Assembly: GCA_015661935.1 (NCBI GenBank)
Contig: DQVD01000300.1
Coordinates: 1-6,531, forward strand
Direction of reading: 5' to 3'
DNA: 6,531 nt
Origin: Desulfocapsa sulfexigens
Lineage (GTDB): Bacteria; Desulfobacterota; Desulfobulbia; Desulfobulbales; Desulfocapsaceae
Positions 1-5,478 of the stretch are shown here, one piece after another (within the stretch, counting starts at the first letter, position 1; every line of letters starts with the position of its first letter). The notes under the pieces are model-generated. The model saw only the letters and a program-made list of their open reading frames with translations. It ran no database searches and was not told where the DNA came from. Both the position numbers and the translations under genes were made by a program.

Positions 1-29
1 AGATAAGTTCATAGTAACTACTCCATATT

Positions 30-245
30 TCAGGAAATTATTCCGACACTACTTCCGCCTGATTTCTTTATATTACTGTTTTTTTTAAGCTTAAACAGCT
101 GACATTCAATACCCGATGATGCAAAAACCATTGATGCAGGGTTCTGTTTTGATTTAAAACCCATGGCCCTGCAGCCAAATGGTTGAGCAGGGTCATGGGT
201 CACAAAATAGTGAACACATTTTATACAGCTTGGACGTCCCGGCAT
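30..245 (-). CDS. Small four-cysteine conserved-looking protein, function unknown
   Basis: The product has 71 residues. The first 53 look like a compact domain with cysteines at 7, 10, 25 and 48 (CxxC, then two single Cys). This spacing could form a zinc site, though that is inference. Around them are HYFVTHDP (12-19), PFGCRAMGFKSKQNP (22-36) and SSGIEC (43-48). The tail from about residue 54 is Lys/Ser/Gly-rich and looks disordered. I recall similar short proteins in deltaproteobacterial genomes, sometimes labelled uracil-DNA glycosylase; that label is not supported here, because no glycosylase motif is present and the protein is far too short. The ATG lies directly after the TAA of the upstream ORF with no spacer. 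Only a weak AAAG precedes it, so translation by re-initiation is plausible. There is no signal peptide or membrane segment, so it is probably cytoplasmic. Confidence 0.72.
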   Translation of the reverse strand: MPGRPSCIKCVHYFVTHDPAQPFGCRAMGFKSKQNPASMVFASSGIECQLFKLKKNSNIKKSGGSSVGIIS

Positions 246-431
246 TTACTTTGTTTTAAAATTTTGAGAGAATTTCTCATTCGTAATATTGTTTTGACCT
301 GGACTATGTAACCGTTCAACGGCATCGGGATTTAAAGTAACATTTGCACTGTAAACGTTTACCAGTGTCGCATCTTCGTTCGTGTGGGACTGCGTAGCAC
401 ATAATATGTAGTTATATGTGAGCAGGCTCAA
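246..431 (-). CDS. Doubtful 61-residue hypothetical protein abutting the four-cysteine gene
   Basis: This frame begins at a TTG and ends in TAA, exactly one base before the ATG of the next gene, an arrangement typical of translational coupling. The second half (about residues 24-61, VNVYSANVTLNPDAVERL onward) has protein-like composition and is Asn-rich. The first 20 residues look less convincing. No ATG or GTG exists in frame, and no Shine-Dalgarno sequence is visible before the TTG. The frame remains open back to a stop at 480-482, inside the end of the transporter gene. It may be a real gene with a non-standard start, a decayed gene, or a leader for the downstream gene. I do not recognise the family. 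Confidence 0.33.
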   Translation of the reverse strand: MSLLTYNYILCATQSHTNEDATLVNVYSANVTLNPDAVERLHSPGQNNITNEKFSQNFKTK

Positions 432-463
432 ACGGACGAAGATGAGGCGCTGGTGAACGCTTA

Positions 464-1648
464 CTAGACTATCACTTTTTTATCATTCCTAAAAGTGACA
501 AATAATGAGCAACCACCGCCAACAGCCATTAAAAAACCAACAAGAAAAAAACCTGTACTTATTGAATACAGATCTCCCACTACTCCAATAAGAGTTGGCA
601 TCAATCCACCACCAATAAGAAAAGCCACGGGGAGACACAAAGAAACACCAAGATTACCATATTTTGCAGATCCAAGTTTGGAAAGGACTGCAAATCCTGC
701 CGGAAAAAAACAAACGGCAAGTAGAGGTTGCACTACTACCAGAACAGTTACCCAAATTCCACTATGTACTATTGCCAATGCGGCAGTGATAAGGCCGGTA
801 AAGAGGAGTATAAGAGCCATAACGAGTTGTTTTCCGTACCTGTCCCCAACCCAGCCACCGGCAAGTGGCATCAGGATTGATGCTACCCGCGAAAAAGCAA
901 GCAGACTATTGGCCTTGCCCGGTTCCATACCATGGTCATTGACCAGAAAGAGTGGCGCCATGGCATAAATACCAAGAGTTGAACAGATCGCAAGAGAGAA
1001 GAGACCAACAAGCCCCCAGAAAAGTGGCATTCGAAAAAATATTTTTGCCGCTGATAAATCTGGTGCTGTACCCTTTTCCTTACTACCGTGTGAACTAAAA
1101 CCGTAAATGATTCCGCTTACTATGATAAGTGTTCCAAGAATTGCCAACCCCTGACGCCAGGGGATGAAAACCAGAAAAATATGACAAATCAGAGGTGCAG
1201 CAACAAATCCAAGATTTGGAGCAAGCTCATGGATAGACATTCCTCTTGAAAGATAGGCCGGATCAACCAAATGAGAAATAGTTGCAAGGCCGGATGGGAA
1301 ATATAATCCAGCCCCCAACCCCAAAACAAAAAGCCCAAGTTGCAAAGTGAATAATGTGGAACAAGCACCAAGTGTAAAAAGTGCAAGACCTAATGCAATA
1401 CTTGACACAACAATGGTTCGTTGATGATTAATTCTTGCTGAGATGAACCCGGAGGACAAAATGGAGAGAAAATAACCAGCGGAAATAAAGAGAAAAAATG
1501 ATCCGGATTGAGCATGATCTATGCCCATTTCTTTCTCAATTACTGGAAGGAGTGGGGAAAAAATTACACGGGACGTAAAATTAAAGAAAAAAAGGCCCGT
1601 GAGAAAAAAAAGTCCTTTAAATGCTGACGAAAGAGGATGTCTGGCCAT
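464..1648 (-). CDS. Major facilitator superfamily (MFS) transporter, substrate unknown
   Basis: The product has 394 residues, normal for a 12-helix MFS permease. Hydrophobic segments can be placed near 10-30, 48-66, 78-98, 102-122, 140-163, 165-184, 209-230, 246-268, 275-294, 298-320, 331-354 and 364-385. A hydrophilic central loop (about 185-205) joins the two six-helix halves. The loop before helix 9 carries a clear motif A (GGWVGDRYGK, 264-273). The equivalent loop after helix 2 is degenerate (SGFISARINHQR, 66-77). GLGAGLYFPSG (110-120) matches a Gly-rich helix 4. The protein would sit in the inner membrane and move a small solute by secondary transport. Sequence alone does not reveal substrate or direction. 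The ATG at 1646-1648 gives a sensible short cytoplasmic N-terminus, although its ribosome binding site is weak. It lies 112 bp downstream of the parA-like gene, so the two may not share one transcript. Confidence 0.93.
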   Translation of the reverse strand: MARHPLSSAFKGLFFLTGLFFFNFTSRVIFSPLLPVIEKEMGIDHAQSGSFFLFISAGYFLSILSSGFISARINHQRTIVVSSIALGLALFTLGACSTLFTLQLGLFVLGLGAGLYFPSGLATISHLVDPAYLSRGMSIHELAPNLGFVAAPLICHIFLVFIPWRQGLAILGTLIIVSGIIYGFSSHGSKEKGTAPDLSAAKIFFRMPLFWGLVGLFSLAICSTLGIYAMAPLFLVNDHGMEPGKANSLLAFSRVASILMPLAGGWVGDRYGKQLVMALILLFTGLITAALAIVHSGIWVTVLVVVQPLLAVCFFPAGFAVLSKLGSAKYGNLGVSLCLPVAFLIGGGLMPTLIGVVGDLYSISTGFFLVGFLMAVGGGCSLFVTFRNDKKVIV

Positions 1649-1702
1649 GCTTTTCAGGAAAGAGTTCTACTAACCCTGTTCAGGAAGAAAGACAGTTCAC
1701 CG

Positions 1703-1717
1703 GATAAGTGCCTTATC
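1703..1717. repeat. Perfect short inverted repeat GATAAG-TGC-CTTATC
   Basis: Six-base perfect arms flank a 3-base centre in the gap between the ParA-like gene and the transporter, 55-69 bases before the transporter start. It has no T-run on either side, so it does not look like an intrinsic terminator. It could be an operator for the transporter or a small mRNA hairpin. A 6 bp palindrome can also occur by chance. Confidence 0.3.
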
Positions 1718-1731
1718 AGAAAATTTCTTTG

Positions 1732-1752
1732 AAAAAAACAAGAAATTGTTCT
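1732..1752 (-). terminator. Weak candidate intrinsic terminator after the ParA-like gene
   Basis: Read on the minus strand, AACAA-TTTC-TTGTT (1737-1750) forms a short AT-rich stem followed by a run of seven T (1732-1738). It lies 10 bases after the parA-like stop codon, in the expected orientation. The stem has only one G-C pair, so termination would be inefficient at best. It would separate the ParA-like gene from the transporter. Confidence 0.25.
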
Positions 1753-1760
1753 GTAATGCA

Positions 1761-2489
1761 CTAAACCCTTCGTTTCCATACTTCCATCCATAATCTGTCG
1801 TATGCTACGGCTGCCGGTGATCCCGGACGTGATACGGCAACGGGTTCACGAGTGGCACCCATTTTTTCAACATCGGCAAGATATGGAATAAGCGTTTTAA
1901 AAAATACCTTCTTTTTTCTATAACTTCTCACTGTATCAACATGCATATTTTTTCTTCGTTCAACCATTGAAAAGAAGGCACGCAGTTTCTTTCGTTCAGC
2001 TCCTATCTTATCAAAAAGCTTTATCGATTGCGCAAGCGCCCGAATGGAAAGAGTTGTCGGTATAACCGGCATCACCACCTGATCCGCTGCCATAATGAGA
2101 TTTTCGGAGAGCAGAGTCATATTCGGAGGGCAATCAAAAACCAGCACGTCATAATCATCCTTGAGACTGGCAAAAATCTTTTTTAACTCATTGCCAGCCT
2201 CAGGATCAAGTGCAAGGTCAAGGTTCCGAAATGAAAAATGAGCGGGTAAAAGGCTCAGATGCGGATAAGCCGTTCTCTGGATATATTTTTTAAATCTTCC
2301 TTTAAGAAATTGTTTTTTATTAAACTGTCCCTTTATGGGAATACGATAATAATAACTTGAAGCCCCCTGGGGGTCTATATCACAGAGCAATGTTCTTTTT
2401 CCTCTGTGTGCAGAAGCATACGCAAGGTTTACAGCCGTTGCTGTTTTTCCAACTCCACCTTTACTTGAATACACTGCTATACTGTTCAT
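1761..2489 (-). CDS. Orphan ParA/Soj-family ATPase
   Basis: The product is a 242-residue deviant-Walker ATPase of the ParA/MinD superfamily. The deviant Walker A motif is at 9-16 (SKGGVGKT), with signature Lys10 and phosphate-binding Lys15. Walker A' is DIDPQG (37-42), and Walker B is VLVFDCPP (115-122). Family members dimerise on ATP and position DNA, plasmids or protein complexes on the nucleoid or membrane. There is no N-terminal helix-turn-helix, as in chromosomal Soj and small plasmid ParA, and no MinD-type C-terminal amphipathic helix. The tail (SRPGSPAAVAYDRLWMEVWK, 220-239) matches ParA C-termini. Basic stretches at 57-70 and 177-194 might bind DNA (inference). The ATG has AAGG about 9 bases upstream. 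No parB, parS-like cluster or replication gene lies nearby, so the cargo is unknown and a role in chromosome partition cannot be assumed. Confidence 0.9.
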   Translation of the reverse strand: MNSIAVYSSKGGVGKTATAVNLAYASAHRGKRTLLCDIDPQGASSYYYRIPIKGQFNKKQFLKGRFKKYIQRTAYPHLSLLPAHFSFRNLDLALDPEAGNELKKIFASLKDDYDVLVFDCPPNMTLLSENLIMAADQVVMPVIPTTLSIRALAQSIKLFDKIGAERKKLRAFFSMVERRKNMHVDTVRSYRKKKVFFKTLIPYLADVEKMGATREPVAVSRPGSPAAVAYDRLWMEVWKRRV

Positions 2490-2509
2490 TGATTAAACCT
2501 TCTGTCGGA

Positions 2510-2629
2510 TTATGAACCTACACGAAATAACTTGGACTTTCCAATTCCTAACTGCACCACATCTTCATTTGATTGTACCTCTTCGACCGAAGTTATTTCT
2601 TGCCGGGCCCTAAGAGCGGTAATCTGCAT
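2510..2629 (-). CDS. Possible 39-residue small protein between argJ and the ParA-like gene
   Basis: An ATG at 2627-2629 inside the last codons of argJ opens a different frame that runs for 39 residues to TAA at 2510-2512. It overlaps the argJ end by 20 bases and stops 20 bases before the ParA-like start. The peptide begins MQITALRARQEI, has an acidic middle (SVEEVQSNEDVV) and a basic end (GIGKSKLFRVGS). GTGAAG lies a few bases upstream as a poor ribosome binding site. The overlap and spacing fit an operon gene, and the composition is protein-like. However, 40 open codons can occur by chance, and I do not recognise the peptide. Confidence 0.33.
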   Translation of the reverse strand: MQITALRARQEITSVEEVQSNEDVVQLGIGKSKLFRVGS

Positions 2630-3794
2630 TAATCTTCACATAATCAAGGGAAAAATCACAGGTATACACCTCTTCACAGCCAGCTCCGTCTTTTAAATCT
2701 ATACTTACCGCAATCTTTTTTTCCTTTAATAACCTGGTGGCTGCTTCTTCTGCTTCCTGGCCAACGGCAAGACCATTCCGGACGAGAACAACATCGCCAA
2801 TAGCAATATCGGCCTGCGTCGGATCAAATCGTACTCCAGAACGCCCCATTGCCGCAAATATCCGCCCCCAATTTGCGTCTTCACCAAAAAAGGCAGTTTT
2901 AACAAGGGGTGAGTTGGCAACAGTCCTGGCCATCTGCTCTGCTTCCTCTTCTCCCCGCGCTCCGCAAACCCGGACAGTAATACATTTACTTGCTCCTTCC
3001 CCATCGGCTACAATCATTAAAGCAAGTTCCTTTAAAACTCCTTCGAGAGTATCTTGAAACTGTTGTTTATCAAGAGGATTATCTTCGTCAATCCAGGCAT
3101 TTTCTGCAGTACCATTGGCCATCACCAACACCATATCATTGGTACTGGTATCGCCATCAATGGTTATTCTGTTAAATGTTCTATTCGTTGCATTTGTCAG
3201 TGAATCATGCAATTCGGGGAAACTAATCTGGGCATCGGTGATAACAAAAGAGAGCATGGTCGCCATATTAGGCATAATCATCCCTGCACCCTTGGCCATC
3301 CCCATAAACTTTACTTCCTGCTCACCAATCATTACAGACTTGCAAACAACTTTTGGCACGGTGTCCGTAGTCATTATGGCATTAGCAACATCGCCAAAAT
3401 TATCTTCACCCAAGCCCTGAACAAGTTTGTCCATGGAGGCCCGAAATGCCGAAACATTCAACTGTTCACCAATCACACCCGTGGAGGAGAGAAGCACCAT
3501 TTCATCATCAATTTTAAGACATGAAGACAGCAATGAACTGGTTAATAAAGCTGCATCTGTACCTTCGTCTCCGGTGCATGCATTGGCACTGCCACTATTT
3601 ACAAGGATCGCCTGAGCACGTCCCTGCTTCAACCGTTCCTGGTCTATCACAACAGGGGCAGCTTTCACCTGATTCTTTGTAAAAACTCCGGCTGTAACCG
3701 CAGGGACATCACTATAGATGAGCCCGAGATCCAACCTGTCACTGTAACGAATTCCGGCAGCAACGGCGGATGTTGAAAATCCTTTGATGTTCAT
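2610..3794 (-). CDS. argJ: Glutamate N-acetyltransferase (ornithine acetyltransferase), ArgJ
   Basis: ArgJ moves the acetyl group from N-acetylornithine to glutamate (EC 2.3.1.35), recycling acetyl in cytoplasmic arginine synthesis. Some family members also make acetylglutamate from acetyl-CoA (EC 2.3.1.1), and the sequence does not settle which type this is. The 394 residues match the family length. The self-cleavage site KGAGMIMPNMATML (168-181) would give alpha and beta chains, with Thr179 becoming the N-terminal nucleophile. The oxyanion-hole pair is Thr105-Gly106 in LLSSTGVIGE. Other family blocks are NSGSANACTG (66-75), RITIDGDTSTND (209-220), GEDANWGRI (304-312) and the terminal INADYRS. 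I chose the ATG at 3792-3794 because CAGGAG lies about 10 bases upstream and the family start (MNIKGF..SAVAAGIRY) begins there. A GTG at 3848 would add 18 atypical residues. No other arg gene is in view. A TATATT -10-like box (3819-3824) precedes it without a good -35. Confidence 0.97.
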   Translation of the reverse strand: MNIKGFSTSAVAAGIRYSDRLDLGLIYSDVPAVTAGVFTKNQVKAAPVVIDQERLKQGRAQAILVNSGSANACTGDEGTDAALLTSSLLSSCLKIDDEMVLLSSTGVIGEQLNVSAFRASMDKLVQGLGEDNFGDVANAIMTTDTVPKVVCKSVMIGEQEVKFMGMAKGAGMIMPNMATMLSFVITDAQISFPELHDSLTNATNRTFNRITIDGDTSTNDMVLVMANGTAENAWIDEDNPLDKQQFQDTLEGVLKELALMIVADGEGASKCITVRVCGARGEEEAEQMARTVANSPLVKTAFFGEDANWGRIFAAMGRSGVRFDPTQADIAIGDVVLVRNGLAVGQEAEEAATRLLKEKKIAVSIDLKDGAGCEEVYTCDFSLDYVKINADYRS

Positions 3795-3804
3795 TGTAGA
3801 TATA

Positions 3805-3810
3805 CTCCTG
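3805..3810 (-). promoter_or_regulatory. Ribosome binding site deciding the argJ start
   Basis: On the minus strand this reads CAGGAG, about 10 bases before the ATG at 3792-3794. It is the best Shine-Dalgarno match near either candidate argJ start and supports the 394-residue protein rather than the 412-residue version beginning at the upstream GTG. Confidence 0.6.
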
Positions 3811-3880
3811 AAAAATAAAATATATTGACACCCAACAATACCACTCACCAGAATAATATTGCCAGTTAAAAATAAGACCT

Positions 3881-3909
3881 TTTACATTTTCCATCCAGCA
3901 GAGTATATT
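3881..3909 (+). promoter_or_regulatory. Sigma-70-type promoter for the cls-like gene and downstream genes
   Basis: TTTACA (3881-3886) and TATATT (3904-3909) are separated by exactly 17 bases. Each hexamer differs from the consensus at one base. Transcription would start near 3916, leaving a leader of about 48 bases before the ATG at 3964. Its position downstream of the TTG at 3859 argues against that TTG being the real start of the cls-like gene. No operator-like repeat is obvious around it. Confidence 0.55.
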
Positions 3910-3963
3910 TATATTAATAACAATAAGAAATCCGACTCCGACTTCCCCTCAAACAACATACTC

Positions 3964-4683
3964 ATGAACATAGAACCACTCCACAGGAGCGTACATTTAG
4001 GTGCTGTCCTTGTTCCCGTTGCCGACCTTCTGCTTCGCTTAGGCCCCTCCGTCCGTGTAATCATGCGTCTGCGACAATATGGAGTTACGCTTGCCTGGTT
4101 GGTTGTTATTCTCATTTTGCCATTTTTAGGTGCTGTTATCTATCTCTTTTTCGGAGGAAACAGAATTGGTGACACCAGGGCCAAACACGCACAGGACTCT
4201 CTTACTACCATTTACGCATCTCAAAAAAATATAACCCTGACAACCCCATACTTTGTGCCGGATAAATCAATTCTTACTGCTCTGCAATCGGCTGCTCAAC
4301 GAACTGTTAATGTACGTATCATTGTCCCTGAAAGAAATGATTCCAAACTTGTTCATTACGCACGTTGGGCAAGATATGAAAGCATGATCAAAAGTGGTGT
4401 TTCCATAAAACTTTTCACTGGTGGGCTCTTGCATTCCAAAACCATCACCGTTGATGATGAATTTGCACTCTCTGGGTCAGTAAACATTGATATGCGCAGT
4501 TTCTGGCTAAATTTTAAAGCGACGCTTTTTATTTATAAACACAATTTCACAAGAGTTCTGCGTGAAACTCAGGAACGTTACGTGGAAAATTCCAAAAACC
4601 TTGAGTTAAAAGATTTTGCCGACCGCTCTTTGATGCAACGATTCTTTGAAAATTCAGCGCTTATAATCAGGCCACTTTTATAA
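3964..4683 (+). CDS. Cardiolipin synthase-like phospholipase D protein lacking the first HKD domain
   Basis: Full-length bacterial cardiolipin synthases are about 480 residues, with an N-terminal membrane region and two HKD (phospholipase D) domains; they condense phosphatidylglycerol into cardiolipin at the inner membrane. This product has 239 residues. Residues 10-65 match the N-terminal membrane region (VRVIMRLRQYGVTLAW, then LPFLGAVIYLFFGGNR). From about residue 78 the sequence jumps to the second catalytic domain: TTPYFVPD (93-100), then HSKTITVD (157-164; His157, Lys159, Asp164), GSVNIDMRSFWLNF (171-184), and the family ending RPLL. Roughly 240 residues containing HKD1 are absent, but the frame is intact. 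It could act as a homodimer, have another substrate, be a decayed gene, or reflect an assembly collapse. ATG 3964 lies after a good promoter but has no clear Shine-Dalgarno; a TTG at 3859 would add 35 atypical residues. It ends 8 bases before the phosphoesterase gene. Confidence 0.82.
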   Translation: MNIEPLHRSVHLGAVLVPVADLLLRLGPSVRVIMRLRQYGVTLAWLVVILILPFLGAVIYLFFGGNRIGDTRAKHAQDSLTTIYASQKNITLTTPYFVPDKSILTALQSAAQRTVNVRIIVPERNDSKLVHYARWARYESMIKSGVSIKLFTGGLLHSKTITVDDEFALSGSVNIDMRSFWLNFKATLFIYKHNFTRVLRETQERYVENSKNLELKDFADRSLMQRFFENSALIIRPLL

Positions 4684-4691
4684 AATAATTC

Positions 4692-5408
4692 ATGAAGATA
4701 CTTCTTCTTTCTGATATCCATGCAAATTTCCCGGCCCTTGAAGCCTGCCTCAAGGCTTTTTCAGGAGTTACTTTTGATGCAATCTGCAACTGTGGAGATT
4801 CACTCGTTTACGGACCTTTTCCAAACCAGACTTTGCACTGGCTTAAAGCCAACAATGCTTATTCCATCATTGGAAATACTGACAAAAAAATCATAAAACT
4901 TCTTAAAGGTAAAACTTTTAAAAAACCGAAAAAAGAAGAAAAGCGCGTTATGTACACCTGGACTGCTGAGCAGCTCGACCACCCTGCGAAAAACTATCTA
5001 TTATCACTGACAAAATCGTTTACGTTTACACTTGCAGATCAGAGCATCGCTCTCTTTCATGGTAGTCCAGCTCATCCCAATGAATTTCTTTTCCCCGATA
5101 CTTCAAATGTCCGTTTTACAGAATTGGCTGCAACTTATTTATTCAACATTATCGTCACCGGACATTCCCACACTCCCTATCATAAAAAAATCTCAAACAC
5201 CCATTTTATCAATCCCGGCAGTGTGGGCAGAATGTTTGATGCAAATCCAGCTGCATCCTGTGCCGTGTTAACTATTCACAATAAAACTATTCACGTAAAT
5301 CACCATCGTATCCCTTATCCTGTTGAACAAACAATACAATCTCTCAAAGAAAACAATTTACCCGAAATATATCAATCAATGTATCGTCTTGGAAAAAAGC
5401 TCAATTAA
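4692..5408 (+). CDS. YfcE/MJ0936-like calcineurin-type metallophosphoesterase
   Basis: The 238-residue product has the ordered metal-binding motifs of a small calcineurin-like phosphoesterase: SDIHAN (Asp8, His10), CGDSLVYGP (Gly35-Asp36), GNTD (61-64), His123 in LFHGSP, and GHSH (157-160), followed by NPGSVG (174-179). Such enzymes use two divalent metals to hydrolyse phosphodiesters or monoesters in the cytoplasm; the natural substrate is usually unknown. The third motif reads GNTD where family members usually have GNHD or GNCD, so the usual third residue is replaced by Thr. A Lys-rich stretch (about 66-85) follows that motif and looks like a surface insertion. The start is fixed by MKILLLSDIH. 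It follows the cls-like gene by 8 bases with no clear Shine-Dalgarno, so coupled translation from the same mRNA is likely. Confidence 0.92.
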   Translation: MKILLLSDIHANFPALEACLKAFSGVTFDAICNCGDSLVYGPFPNQTLHWLKANNAYSIIGNTDKKIIKLLKGKTFKKPKKEEKRVMYTWTAEQLDHPAKNYLLSLTKSFTFTLADQSIALFHGSPAHPNEFLFPDTSNVRFTELAATYLFNIIVTGHSHTPYHKKISNTHFINPGSVGRMFDANPAASCAVLTIHNKTIHVNHHRIPYPVEQTIQSLKENNLPEIYQSMYRLGKKLN

Positions 5409-5411
5409 TAG

Positions 5412-5440
5412 TTGATGTTCAATATATTTATTGATACCAT
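5412..5440 (+). promoter_or_regulatory. Weak candidate promoter before ppk2
   Basis: TTGATG (5412-5417) and TACCAT (5435-5440) are 17 bases apart, each matching consensus at four of six positions. They lie in the 70-base gap between the phosphoesterase and ppk2. This could give ppk2 some independent transcription, but read-through from the upstream promoter is equally possible. Confidence 0.25.
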
Positions 5441-5478
5441 CATTACGAAGATCAATCTTTTCAAAGGTATCCAGCACT

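Noticed and set aside
495..968. A 157-codon plus-strand frame opposite the transporter gene
   Set aside because: Its Pro/Arg/Thr-rich translation is the usual shadow of a membrane protein gene on the other strand, which itself has 12 hydrophobic segments and an MFS motif.
1653..1686. Direct repeat TTCAGGAA at 1653-1660 and 1679-1686 upstream of the transporter
   Set aside because: It is only 8 bases long in low-complexity purine-rich DNA and is easily explained by chance; no further copies support an operator array.
2737..3615. Several plus-strand frames of 61-106 codons opposite argJ, plus a 92-codon frame in another minus frame
   Set aside because: argJ fills this stretch with full-length family motifs. 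The other frames have no recognisable domain or start signals.
3825..3830. Perfect TTGACA on the plus strand before the cls-like gene
   Set aside because: The nearest -10-like box (TAATAT, 3854-3859) is 23 bases away, too far for normal sigma-70 use. The 3881-3909 pair is better.
3859..3963. 35-residue N-terminal extension of the cls-like protein from a TTG start
   Set aside because: The TTG has no ribosome binding site, the translated residues are atypical and Asn/Lys/Ser-rich, and a good promoter lies inside this stretch.
5431..5478. 16-residue N-terminal extension of PPK2 from a TTG start
   Set aside because: The ATG at 5479 has AAGG at a workable distance, while the TTG has none and overlaps a possible promoter.
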